Assembly (NCBI GenBank): GCA_947626285.1
Contig: CANQRR010000037.1
Coordinates: 1 to 33,159, forward strand
Origin: an uncultured Lachnospiraceae bacterium
Lineage (GTDB): Bacteria > Bacillota > Clostridia > Lachnospirales > Lachnospiraceae
Direction of reading: 5' to 3'
DNA length: 33,159 nt
Shown: one piece after another, positions 7,079 to 14,269 of the stretch
How the letters are laid out: each line of letters starts with the position of its first letter
Position numbering within the stretch: position 1 is the stretch's first letter
Program-made: the position numbers and the translations under genes
The notes under the pieces: generated by a model
Database searches by the model: none
What the model saw: only the letters and a program-made list of their open reading frames with translations
Told to the model about the DNA's origin: nothing

Positions 7079-7984
7079 ATGGAATATCAAATGAATTTAT
7101 TCAAAGGCCCGCCAGATGAAGAAGCAATAAAAAAAATTAAATACTTTGAAAAGCTGGCGATCGAAAGTGATCCGCGCGGATATTGCGTTTGTACGTCAGA
7201 GGGAAAAGATAGCCGCGTTTTAGGTCACTTATACAGGCGGGCCGGGGTAAAACATTTTTATCTTCATTCCGGAACGGGCATTGATCCGCCTGAATTGGTA
7301 TATTTCCAGCGCGAAAACTTCAAAAAGTATAAAGAGGGGGGGTATCTAACTTATGACATATCGCCGTCAAAGAGCATTGTAAAACTTATGACGGAAAGAA
7401 GAATTCCCCCGCTTCGGCAATGCCGCTATTGTTGCGCCGAACTTAAAGAACGGCGCGTTCCAGAACAAGCGCGGGCGATCCTTTCATTCGGCGTCCGAAA
7501 GTATGAAAGCGTCAAGCGTGCAAAAAATCGCGACGATCTTGAAATAATGAAAGGCGCAAAAGATTTTGTAATAATGCCGTTCGACAATGCGGATAATCGG
7601 AGAGAATTTGAAACGTGCTATCAATTTGTAGAACGAAGGTTCAATCCTATTGTTGATTGGACGACAACGGATATATGGAATTATAGCCGCTATTGGAAAA
7701 TAGAGCAATGCAGTCTATACGACGAAGGTTTTGAACGCCTGGGCTGTATAGGTTGCCCTATGGCGGGAGAATATACGCGGCGAAAAGAATTTGAACGCTG
7801 GCCGGGTTTCAAAAAAATGTGGCTTTATGCGTTCAAGAAAACAATCGAAACGCGAAAGGCCGAAGGATTGCAGATATATAAAGGCATGGAAACGCCTGAA
7901 GACTGGTTTGAATGGTGGATTTCAGATAGGTCGCGCGGAACCGAAGACGAATCACAAATGATCCTTGAACTGGATGATTTATAA
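7079..7984 (+). CDS. Phosphoadenosine phosphosulfate reductase-like protein
   Basis: 301 residues. The PP-loop SEGKDS (residues 40-45) is the ATP-pyrophosphatase signature of PAPS reductase and thiolation enzymes. Two Cys pairs, CRYC (115, 118) and CIGC (223, 226), could hold an iron-sulfur cluster or zinc. The C-terminal half has FNPIVDWTTTDIWNY, typical of the family. Phage members often lie beside DNA methyltransferases, as here, and are suspected of roles in nucleic acid modification or sulfur scavenging; the substrate is unknown. The ribosome binding site is weaker than its neighbours'. A run of seven Gs at 7336-7342 is in frame here (KEGGY), unlike that in the methyltransferase. Confidence 0.85.
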   Translation: MEYQMNLFKGPPDEEAIKKIKYFEKLAIESDPRGYCVCTSEGKDSRVLGHLYRRAGVKHFYLHSGTGIDPPELVYFQRENFKKYKEGGYLTYDISPSKSIVKLMTERRIPPLRQCRYCCAELKERRVPEQARAILSFGVRKYESVKRAKNRDDLEIMKGAKDFVIMPFDNADNRREFETCYQFVERRFNPIVDWTTTDIWNYSRYWKIEQCSLYDEGFERLGCIGCPMAGEYTRRKEFERWPGFKKMWLYAFKKTIETRKAEGLQIYKGMETPEDWFEWWISDRSRGTEDESQMILELDDL

Positions 7985-8002
7985 AGAAAAGAGGGATAGA
8001 AA

Positions 8003-8182
8003 ATGATAGTTATATCAAAAACGGACGATTACGGGCTGACAGCCGGGAAGAAATACAAAGTGATCCAGGAATCAGCCTGTTATTTCAAGGTCAAACTTGA
8101 CAACGGAAATATTGCGTATCGTTCAGCGTATTTGTTCGACGTGAAAGACAGCGACGCGCAAGGGGGAAGTAAAAATGTATGA
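8003..8182 (+). CDS. Small SH3-like hypothetical protein (59 aa)
   Basis: 59 residues beginning MIVISKTDDYGLTAGKKYKV, with a GAGGGAT site eight bases upstream. The pattern of short beta strands (TAGKKYKVI, YFKVKLDNG, IAYRSAYLFDV) resembles a small SH3-like barrel found in phage early regions; this is a pattern impression only. Its stop overlaps the next start (8175) by eight bases, which supports translation. It is easily missed because of its length. Confidence 0.65.
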   Translation: MIVISKTDDYGLTAGKKYKVIQESACYFKVKLDNGNIAYRSAYLFDVKDSDAQGGSKNV

Positions 8183-8492
8183 CTGGAACGCGTCCGCGGT
8201 CGCCGCGGCGCGCGCACAGGTCGAACAGGACGAAGCCGACGCAAGGTTAATAAAAGTAGCCGGGGAAGACGTCGGAAACAGGCTGATCCGGATTATACGC
8301 GAACAGTCTCCGCTGAAACAGCTTGCGTTCACGGAAACGACGATCGAAGCACTGGCGGCCGGTTACGATTATTCGGAGTGTAAAACGATCGACGACATGG
8401 CCCATGTATACGCCGGTTATCTGATAGACCTGACGTTCGGGAAAAGTCCTGAAAATATCTGTATGGCATTAAATGAAAAGGGGGTTTTGTAA
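8175..8492 (+). CDS. Hypothetical helical early protein
   Basis: 105 residues, start ATG at 8175 after AGGGGGAAG. It is predicted to be helical throughout (NASAVAAARAQVEQDEADARL; later ETTIEALAAGYDYSECKTIDD). It overlaps the preceding small gene and abuts the next, the ATG of which follows its stop directly, so all three are one translated cluster. No family recognised. Confidence 0.65.
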   Translation: MYDWNASAVAAARAQVEQDEADARLIKVAGEDVGNRLIRIIREQSPLKQLAFTETTIEALAAGYDYSECKTIDDMAHVYAGYLIDLTFGKSPENICMALNEKGVL

Positions 8493-9005
8493 ATGCTGAA
8501 GCCTACAAACAGGCGGAATTATAAAGAAGTGTGTTCACTTTATGAATCGCGCGGGCTGACCGATTATCGGCTTCGGACGCCGGACGACATAAAGGCAATA
8601 CATAATTTTGACATTACGGAAACGGAAGGTTATTCCGATCTTACGGACGAAAACAAAAAACTGTACGCTGATTTTTTCATCACGTATATGAACAGGCTGG
8701 GAATGAACACAAAGATCACGATTTTCCCGCGGCGCGTCAATTACGTCCGGAAGACGACATATCTTCGCCAGCTTCCGCCCGATCCGGAAGACGGAAAAAT
8801 TTACCGGGAAGAAATCGGCGTCAAATTCACGATCCTGAAGGCAAACTGGAAAACGAAGACCTTACCGCGCGCCGGGTATTTCGACGAAGGCATGACGGCC
8901 GACGACGCCACAGACACACGCGAAGAAGAATTCCTTCGGGCCGATCTGATCGTCCAGCGTGACAACACATGGTTTCATGTGCTGGCCCCGGATCGGTACT
9001 ATTAA
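8493..9005 (+). CDS. Hypothetical early protein, 170 aa
   Basis: 170 residues, start ATG at 8493 with AAAAGGGGG upstream and no gap from the previous stop. Mixed charged protein, soluble, with a central basic region (FPRRVNYVRKTTYLRQLPPDPED) and an acidic C-terminal part ending FHVLAPDRYY. No domain is recognised. It is part of the cluster of small early genes between the modification genes and the partition cassette. Confidence 0.65.
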   Translation: MLKPTNRRNYKEVCSLYESRGLTDYRLRTPDDIKAIHNFDITETEGYSDLTDENKKLYADFFITYMNRLGMNTKITIFPRRVNYVRKTTYLRQLPPDPEDGKIYREEIGVKFTILKANWKTKTLPRAGYFDEGMTADDATDTREEEFLRADLIVQRDNTWFHVLAPDRYY

Positions 9006-9017
9006 GGGGGTGGGAGA

Positions 9018-9188
9018 ATGAAAAGGATCAGAAATCCGGATGCCGGAAAACTGAAGGAAGCGTTGCGGGCCTATGGGATCACGACGCCGGATCAGCTTGA
9101 AAAAGCCCTGGCGGATTCCCTTGACAAGCTGGAAGTCGGGATCATGACGGAACGCTTGTCAGTACCGGCCCCGGAAAAGACAGCATAA
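9018..9188 (+). CDS. Small hypothetical protein (56 aa)
   Basis: 56 residues, start ATG at 9018 after GGGGGTGGGAG, 12 bases past the previous stop. Sequence MKRIRNPDAGKLKEALRAYG then an amphipathic helix (QLEKALADSLDKLEVGIMTE). It could be a small DNA-binding or regulatory peptide, but no motif settles this. Spacing, ribosome binding site and codon use support a real gene. Confidence 0.6.
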   Translation: MKRIRNPDAGKLKEALRAYGITTPDQLEKALADSLDKLEVGIMTERLSVPAPEKTA

Positions 9189-9202
9189 AGGGGATAGCAC
9201 AC

Positions 9203-9352
9203 ATGACGGGAATCAGCCGCTATCCCCCGAACCGGCCCCGCGATAACGCAAAGCCTTTAATAATTGTAGACAAAACAAGGGCTTTTGTCAATAGGGGGCT
9301 TATGTGCAAGGTTATAACTATAACAGATATAAGACGTACAGCGACGGCGTGA
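9203..9352 (+). CDS. Possible 49-aa basic peptide overlapping the zinc-ribbon gene
   Basis: ATG at 9203 with AAGGGGA eight bases upstream; the frame runs to TGA at 9350-9352 (MTGISRYPPNRPRDNAKPLI ...). The last 17 codons overlap the next gene in another frame. The ribosome binding site is good, but the peptide is short and unconserved in appearance, so this may be a leader or a chance frame. The gap it covers also holds a dyad, GACAAAA (9269-9275) and TTTTGTC (9283-9289). Confidence 0.35.
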   Translation: MTGISRYPPNRPRDNAKPLIIVDKTRAFVNRGLMCKVITITDIRRTATA

Positions 9353-9540
9353 CATATATCATTGACGCCTTCTGGAATAACGTCTGTCAGGATTGCGGAC
9401 ACGTTTACTTGTCCTGTACGTGCGATTGCAAATGTCCGAAGTGTGGAAGTGAAAAGATCGTCCGCACATTGGAAGGAAAGAGCCTTGAAGAAGTTATCGC
9501 GGAAAGACGGCCTGATTTAATTCAGAGTAAATCAGAATAA
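9304..9540 (+). CDS. Zinc-ribbon protein upstream of the partition cassette
   Basis: 78 residues from a GTG at 9304, five bases after AGGGGG. A dense Cys cluster, CQDCGHVYLSCTCDCKCPKC (about residues 29-48), would bind one or two zinc ions; the remainder is YNRYKTYSDGVTY at the N-terminus and a helical C-terminus (EGKSLEEVIAERRPDL). The last two 10-base units of its 3' end are already part of the iteron array, so coding and centromere-like sequence overlap. Function unknown; a regulator of the following genes is one possibility. Confidence 0.6.
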   Translation: MQGYNYNRYKTYSDGVTYIIDAFWNNVCQDCGHVYLSCTCDCKCPKCGSEKIVRTLEGKSLEEVIAERRPDLIQSKSE

Positions 9541-9600
9541 ATCCGATTTAATCAGAGTTAATCAGAGTTTATCAGAGAATATCAGAGTAAATCCGAAATG
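9521..9600 (+). repeat. tubC: Iteron array, candidate tubC centromere
   Basis: Eight adjoining 10-base units in exact register: starts at 9521, 9531, 9541, 9551, 9561, 9571, 9581 and 9591. The consensus is ATCAGAGTAA; units 4-7 keep ATCAGAG exactly and the last, ATCCGAAATG, is degenerate. The period is close to one DNA helix turn, so all copies face the same side. The array ends 17 bases before the TubR-like gene, the classical position of tubC, where TubR dimers bind side by side. The repeat is seen directly; centromere function is inferred from gene order. Confidence 0.8.
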
Positions 9601-9616
9601 AAAGAAGGGTGATACA

Positions 9617-9874
9617 GTGAATAGGCTCGGCTTCATAATTCTTTCGATTCTTCGCCAGAACGGGGCGAACAGCCGCTTGTCAGCTATGGCGGTTAGCGAA
9701 ATAGTGGATGAAGAAGAATTTGAATACAAGGACAACACGATTTACAAAAAAATCAAAGAATTTGAATGTGCCGGGCTTGTAGCGCAAGGATTGAAGGAAG
9801 GCCGCGCCGCGACGTTCTACATTACGCAAGAGGGCGTTCAGATTCTGGAAAGGGAAAGAAATGCAGAAACATAA
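9617..9874 (+). CDS. tubR: Small winged-helix protein, candidate TubR centromere-binding adaptor
   Basis: 85 residues from a GTG at 9617 with AAGAAGGG upstream. It has the layout of a small winged helix (PadR/ArsR-like): helix ILSILRQNGANSRLSAMAV, recognition-helix region YKDNTIYKKIKEFECAGLV and a wing GLKEGRAATFYITQEG. TubR proteins of type III partition systems are small winged-helix dimers that coat iterons and link them to TubZ filaments. The assignment rests on its fold pattern and on lying exactly between an iteron array and a TubZ-like gene. Alternatively it is only a local transcriptional regulator that binds the same repeats. Confidence 0.65.
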   Translation: MNRLGFIILSILRQNGANSRLSAMAVSEIVDEEEFEYKDNTIYKKIKEFECAGLVAQGLKEGRAATFYITQEGVQILERERNAET

Positions 9875-10361
9875 AATATTTTTCAAAAGTCTTTTGTTGA
9901 CTTCATGGATCATGGTCGTCGCGCTTGCGGTTATCACAGTAGCGCAAGACAGGGAAATCCGCGCGTTACAGGCGGAAAGAATAAAGCCCTATAAAGGTTA
10001 TCAGTTCGCAACGATCCAGTATCAGGACGATTACACGGGCGAATTGATAACCGTCCAGGGAACACTTAATTTCGACGCCACGCTTCAGCCGATCGGGAAC
10101 TGGATGTATGAATATAACGGCGTCGAAGCCGTGCTGACCGGCGCGCGCGTGATCGGAGAAAAGCGCGTTCCTTACAGCACGACGGGAAATGTTGCGATCT
10201 ATCTTGCGGACGGGGAACAAATGACGTTCTACGGAACGGTTGTCAAGCCGCTGGAAAACGACGCGAACCTGATCTTTTACATGGTCGATTCTGAATTGAC
10301 GGATCGTGAAAACATTTTGAAAGATTTTTTTGAAAGGAGATCGGAAACAGATGAAGAATAA
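9861..10361 (+). CDS. Membrane-anchored protein between tubR- and tubZ-like genes
   Basis: 166 residues, start ATG at 9861 (AAGGGAAAG upstream), overlapping the tubR-like gene by 14 bases and the tubZ-like gene by 11. One N-terminal membrane segment (about residues 9-28, LLLTSWIMVVALAVITVAQ) is followed by a beta-rich domain of about 130 residues (FATIQYQDDYTGELITVQG ... ADGEQMTFYGTVV) that, by the positive-inside rule, would be outside the membrane. No family recognised; the fold pattern could be OB-like. Its place inside the cassette suggests a link between the filament system and the cell membrane, but known TubZRC loci lack such a gene to my knowledge. Confidence 0.7.
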   Translation: MQKHKIFFKSLLLTSWIMVVALAVITVAQDREIRALQAERIKPYKGYQFATIQYQDDYTGELITVQGTLNFDATLQPIGNWMYEYNGVEAVLTGARVIGEKRVPYSTTGNVAIYLADGEQMTFYGTVVKPLENDANLIFYMVDSELTDRENILKDFFERRSETDEE

Positions 10362-11394
10362 GATTGCTTTTGTAGCAGTGGGCCAGGCCGGGGGAAATAT
10401 CGGTCGCCTGTTTGAAAATAAGGGGTATTCTGTCCTTTACATTAACACTTCGCAAGAAGACCTTGACACGCTGGAAACGGCAAAATACAAGTACCACATT
10501 CCGGGCGGTGAAGGATGTAACAAAGACCGGCACAAGGCGAAACAGCTTGTCGTCGATGATTTTGACCGGATCGCGGCGGAAATTGATTCAAAGATCAAAC
10601 AGAAGATGATCTTCGTCATTTTCGCCAGCGGCGGCGGAACCGGATCGGGGGCCGGGCCTATGCTGATAGACCTTTTGACGGACGAAGACAAGACGGTCGG
10701 CGCAATCACGATCATTCCGGGCGAAAATGAAAGCGTGAAGTCGCATATTAACGCCTACGAATGTTTTTCGGAGTTGGTCGAGATCGACGCGACGGCGGCG
10801 TGTTTCATCCTGGATAACAGCAAGGGCGAAAAGATGAAGCTGAATCCGGTATTTGCGGACGATTTTTGTTCGTTCCTTGAAATTCCGGAAACGTACACAA
10901 GCGAAGAAGGGAACATTGACAAGGCCGAAATCGAAGAAACGCTGAAGGCGCACGGGATGGCCGTCGTCGTCCGGAAAAAGGCGGATAATTCCGCAAAGGC
11001 GATCGACGCGCTGAAGGACAATATATTCGCGCCGATCGAAGCGGATCAGACGGTCAAATATATCGCGGCCGCGCTTCCGCCGAAAGTGGCAATGATTGAC
11101 GTGCAGAAGGCCGCGGGCGTTCCGATCGACACGTTCCAGACGGTTTCAAAGGACGAAGCGGTCATGTGTCTTTCGGGCCTGTCATATCCGACGACACGGC
11201 TTGATTCCGTGTATAGCCGGGTGGACGAAAACCGGGAAACGATCCTGAAGAACCTGACCGCGGCGAAGGAAACAAGCCTGAAAAAAGACGTGAACTTCCT
11301 GACCGGCATTTCAGGAAGGGGATCTTCAGGACGGCCCGAACAGCCGAAGCGTCCGAAGGCGCGGCGCGACATTATGAGCAAATATCTTTCATAG
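10351..11394 (+). CDS. tubZ: TubZ/FtsZ-like tubulin GTPase
   Basis: 347 residues from the ATG at 10351 (AAAGGAG upstream). The N-terminus has the nucleotide-binding loop VAVGQAGGNIG (8-18), and the tubulin signature GGGTGSG is at residues 94-100. The T7 synergy loop is probably NIDKAE (188-193), matching FtsZ NxDxxD but with Glu in place of the last catalytic Asp; HGMAVVV follows as in FtsZ GMA. The last 30 residues are basic and flexible (GRPEQPKRPKARRD), as in TubZ, whose tail contacts TubR-DNA. TubZ filaments treadmill and pull DNA in Bacillus plasmids and Clostridium phages; PhuZ in some phages centres DNA. The iterons and winged-helix gene upstream favour TubZ. Confidence 0.88.
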   Translation: MKNKIAFVAVGQAGGNIGRLFENKGYSVLYINTSQEDLDTLETAKYKYHIPGGEGCNKDRHKAKQLVVDDFDRIAAEIDSKIKQKMIFVIFASGGGTGSGAGPMLIDLLTDEDKTVGAITIIPGENESVKSHINAYECFSELVEIDATAACFILDNSKGEKMKLNPVFADDFCSFLEIPETYTSEEGNIDKAEIEETLKAHGMAVVVRKKADNSAKAIDALKDNIFAPIEADQTVKYIAAALPPKVAMIDVQKAAGVPIDTFQTVSKDEAVMCLSGLSYPTTRLDSVYSRVDENRETILKNLTAAKETSLKKDVNFLTGISGRGSSGRPEQPKRPKARRDIMSKYLS

Positions 11395-11407
11395 GAGTAT
11401 GGGAAAA

Positions 11408-12412
11408 ATGGCTGATATAACTTGGATCAAACTTCGGATCGACATGTTTGACGATGAAAAAATAAAACTGATTCAGGCCCTTCCGGATGGCGACACGATC
11501 CTTGTTATCTGGATTAGAATTCTTGCGCTGGCCGGGAAGTGCAACGCGAACGGCTATTTGTGCATTGACGACGAATTCCCGTATTCTGACGAAATGCTAG
11601 CGACGATCTTTAACAAGACCTTGCCGCAAGTCCGGCTTGCCCTGGACACGTTTTCACGGTTCGGCATGATCGAGAAGACACAAAAAGGCGTTTATATATC
11701 AAACTTCATGGAACATCAAAACGCTGACGGCATGGAGCGGATCAGGGAACAGAACCGGCTTCGCAAGCAACGCCAGCGGGAAAGACAGAATCAGATCAAG
11801 GCACATGAACAGCTTCTTCTTTCAGATATGTCACGTGACACGTCACGCGACACGTCACAAGACGTTCACGAAAATGTCACGGGAAGTCACGCAACAGAGA
11901 GAGAAGAAGAAATAGATAATAATATATTAAATTCTAACGAATTTAATATTAGTCAAAATCCGGATGATCCGGAACCGGAACCGGCAAGGCGGACGCCGAT
12001 TGACTGGAAGCGGATTTTGTCCGATTATCTGGCGATATGCGTTGACCTTCCGGGAATCCGGGGGCTGACCGAAGGGCGGAAAACAAAAGTTCGGACATTA
12101 CTGAAGGAATTCAAAGCCCTGAAGATCATGGACGGGCTGACGCCTGAAGAAATTATGAACCGGATATTCCGGGAAGTACAGGAAAGCGATTTTCTTTCCG
12201 GCCGATCCGGGAAATGGTCGGCGTGTAATTTTGACTGGATCATAAACAAGACGAACGCAATCAAGATCGTCGAAGGAAATTACAGGAACAAAGGGGGCGC
12301 GAACAATGGCATTTCAGGAAACGGCGGAAATAGCGGCGGATCAGTTCCGTCAAATAGTCGAACGGCGGAAAATGAAGCCCTGGAAAGGTTTAGAAGAAAC
12401 AAAAACGTATAA
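11408..12412 (+). CDS. Phage replisome organizer
   Basis: 334 residues from the ATG at 11408, ten bases after AGGAG; the ATG at 11399 is too close to that site. The N-terminal domain (MADITWIKLRIDMFDDEKIKLI..., residues 1-110) is the phage replisome organizer domain with a winged-helix DNA-binding fold. A basic helix (RLRKQRQRERQ), a low-complexity linker and a C-terminal domain (WKRILSDYLAICVDLPGI..., about 195-290) follow. These proteins bind the phage origin, often inside their own gene, and recruit the helicase loader encoded next. The linker region holds repeats and an AT-rich tract fitting an origin. The 3' end overlaps the loader gene by 107 bases. Confidence 0.85.
   Translation: MADITWIKLRIDMFDDEKIKLIQALPDGDTILVIWIRILALAGKCNANGYLCIDDEFPYSDEMLATIFNKTLPQVRLALDTFSRFGMIEKTQKGVYISNFMEHQNADGMERIREQNRLRKQRQRERQNQIKAHEQLLLSDMSRDTSRDTSQDVHENVTGSHATEREEEIDNNILNSNEFNISQNPDDPEPEPARRTPIDWKRILSDYLAICVDLPGIRGLTEGRKTKVRTLLKEFKALKIMDGLTPEEIMNRIFREVQESDFLSGRSGKWSACNFDWIINKTNAIKIVEGNYRNKGGANNGISGNGGNSGGSVPSNSRTAENEALERFRRNKNV
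11831..11960. other. Candidate phage replication origin inside the replisome organizer gene
   Basis: TCACGTGACACG (11831-11842) and TCACGCGACACG (11843-11854) are adjoining near-identical 12-mers, followed by a partial third, TCACAAGACG (11855-11864), and more TCAC boxes at 11866, 11877 and 11887. Next comes an A+T-rich stretch (about 11905-11960, with ATAATAATATATTAAATTC) that could unwind. Binding repeats plus an AT-rich region in the organizer's linker is the arrangement seen in lactococcal phages. The repeats are visible; origin function is inferred. Confidence 0.5.
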
Positions 12413-13145
12413 TTGCCCGTTATGCCAGGATAGCGGCTGGATCATGGAGAAGCGCGGCGAATACGAAGTCGCGATCCCGTGCAAGTGCGGCTTCCTGGAA
12501 AAACAGGCCCTTGAAAACAAACTGAAGTTCGCGTCGATCCCGAAAGAGTTCAGCGGCCACACGGTCGAGAATTTCCGCACTGACTGTTATTTCTCGGCGG
12601 AAAATAAGGAACTGGCGGAAATGGCGAAAGTGATCGCCCGGAACTATGTGGATCAGTTCAAGGAAATCCAGGAATCCGGAAAGGGATTGTATTTCTATTC
12701 GTCCGTAAAGGGTTCCGGGAAAACGCGGCTTGCGGTTTCGATCGCAAATGATATTATTTGCAAACACTTAATTTCCGCAAAGTTCGCGACGACGCTTCAA
12801 ATCCTGGACGAAATAAAAAGCACGTGGGGAGATCAGGAAGGCGCGGAACAAAAGCTGATTCAGGACATTATACGGGTTCCCGTCCTTGTCATTGACGATA
12901 TAGGCGTCGAAAGAAGCAAAGACTGGATTGAAGAACGCTTTTACAATATCCTGAATGGCCGTATGATCCAGAAGAAAATAACGATTTTTACAAGTAATTG
13001 CGCGGTGGAAGAATTAAGGCTTGACGATCGGATCGTGAACAGAATTCAGAAAATGGCCTTGCCGGTTGCCTTCCCGAACGAATCAGTCCGGGCGACACTG
13101 GCCCGCCAGGAAAACAGCGATCTTCTGGCCCGTCTACTAGGATAA
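12306..13145 (+). CDS. DnaC/IstB-type helicase loader ATPase
   Basis: 279 residues, start ATG at 12306 with AAAGGGGGCG upstream. An N-terminal zinc-binding region (CPLC at 37-40, PCKC at 59-61) precedes an AAA+ domain with Walker A SVKGSGKT (133-140), Walker B VLVIDD (193-198) and a sensor FTSN near 235. An arginine-rich C-terminal segment (ELRLDDRIVNRIQ) is typical of DnaC/DnaI loaders, which place the replicative helicase on origin DNA. The phage has no helicase of its own in this window, so it probably recruits the host DnaB. The first 107 bases overlap the organizer gene. Confidence 0.88.
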   Translation: MAFQETAEIAADQFRQIVERRKMKPWKGLEETKTYNCPLCQDSGWIMEKRGEYEVAIPCKCGFLEKQALENKLKFASIPKEFSGHTVENFRTDCYFSAENKELAEMAKVIARNYVDQFKEIQESGKGLYFYSSVKGSGKTRLAVSIANDIICKHLISAKFATTLQILDEIKSTWGDQEGAEQKLIQDIIRVPVLVIDDIGVERSKDWIEERFYNILNGRMIQKKITIFTSNCAVEELRLDDRIVNRIQKMALPVAFPNESVRATLARQENSDLLARLLG

Positions 13146-13166
13146 ACACGAAAAGGAAGGTGTAAA

Positions 13167-13586
13167 ATGGCAAAAAAAAGAAAGTGCCGCATGAACGAAG
13201 AAGAAATCCTTGTTCATGAAATGGCGATCAAACTTCGCAAAAAAACCGACAAACAGCTTGTCGATGAATTTGAAGATCAGTTCCGGAAAGGGAAGGAATC
13301 AGCCGGGATCAGCGGCGACGACATTGATCTTCTGACAAAGATCGGAGTTCAGACAATATCAAAAGCCGGGAAAGAAAAGACGGTTTCAAATATCATTCAG
13401 GAATTAGTTTCGATTATCGCCAGGAGCCGCCAGCGGAAGCCGGACGGATTTTTCAAGAGTTCCGGCGCGAAATATAAGTTCCTGGAAATCGCAAAGCAGA
13501 CGCCGGGGATCGGCGCGGCTACATACCGGAAGATCGAAAACCTGGTAAACGGACAGACCGAAAGCGGGGTGACGGACGGTGACTGA
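13167..13586 (+). CDS. Hypothetical basic protein in the replication block
   Basis: 139 residues, start ATG at 13167 after AAGGAAGG. Lys/Arg-rich, beginning MAKKRKCRMNEEEILVHEMA, mostly helical, with a Gly-containing TPGIGAATYRKIENLVNG near the C-terminus reminiscent of a helix-hairpin-helix DNA contact. That resemblance is weak. The end overlaps the following DUF2786 gene by eight bases. A DNA-binding role in replication fits the context but is unproven. Confidence 0.6.
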   Translation: MAKKRKCRMNEEEILVHEMAIKLRKKTDKQLVDEFEDQFRKGKESAGISGDDIDLLTKIGVQTISKAGKEKTVSNIIQELVSIIARSRQRKPDGFFKSSGAKYKFLEIAKQTPGIGAATYRKIENLVNGQTESGVTDGD

Positions 13587-14268
13587 CAATCACGAAAAGA
13601 TCATTGACAAGATCGACAAACTTCTTGCGTTGTCACGGTCGGACAATGAGAACGAAGCCCGCGCCGCTATGCTGAAGGCACAGGAATTGATCGCGAAACA
13701 TAACATTGACCGGGCCGAACTTGGACAAGAAGAAGAAAAGAACGTCATAACAATGACTTCGACGCCGTTCCGTGACGATTGGGTTCAGTTTGTCGCCGGG
13801 GTGATCGCGAATAATTTCCGTTGCCGAAGCCTGGTTATAGTCATGCGAAGGGGCGCGTTTCGTGTTCGGTTTTTCGGATTCTACGAAGACGCCATTATCA
13901 GCATAAATATTTTTCAATACGCCGTCAAGGTCGTCCGGAAGCGGTTCGCGACGCTTCGCGCGATATATGAAAGTGCTGACCGGGTATTCGGGAAAGCTGA
14001 AAAAGACGCTTATGTCATGGGCTTTTGTTCCGGCCTGGAAAAGAATTTCGAGGAACAGAAGCAAAGCAACAATCAGTTCGCGCTTGCGCTGGTAGTGCCG
14101 AAGGAAGTTGACGAATTCGTCAACGCGATCCCGTGCGTCGAAGAAGTACGTGAAGAACGGGTTCAGTTAAACCGGGCGCAAGTCCTGTTATTCCAGAACG
14201 GCCACGCTGACGGCCGCGCGTTCCAGAACGCCGGAGACAAGGAACGTCTTCGGGGAATGGGGGTGTGA
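13579..14268 (+). CDS. DUF2786 domain phage protein
   Basis: 229 residues from a GTG at 13579 overlapping the previous stop. Residues 5-45 (IIDKIDKLLALSRSDNENEA then AAMLKAQELIAKHNID) are the DUF2786 signature common in phage early regions. The middle is a basic alpha/beta domain (AFRVRFFGFYEDAIISINIF), and the C-terminal part ends with a glycine-rich GHADGRAFQNAG. The biochemical function of DUF2786 proteins is not known to me; their association with replication and SSB genes is seen here too. Confidence 0.8.
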   Translation: MTDNHEKIIDKIDKLLALSRSDNENEARAAMLKAQELIAKHNIDRAELGQEEEKNVITMTSTPFRDDWVQFVAGVIANNFRCRSLVIVMRRGAFRVRFFGFYEDAIISINIFQYAVKVVRKRFATLRAIYESADRVFGKAEKDAYVMGFCSGLEKNFEEQKQSNNQFALALVVPKEVDEFVNAIPCVEEVREERVQLNRAQVLLFQNGHADGRAFQNAGDKERLRGMGV

Positions 14269-14269
14269 T

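Noticed and set aside
7336-7342. Seven-G tract in the PAPS-reductase-like gene as a frameshift
   Set aside because: The frame is intact through it (KEGGY) and the protein is full length.
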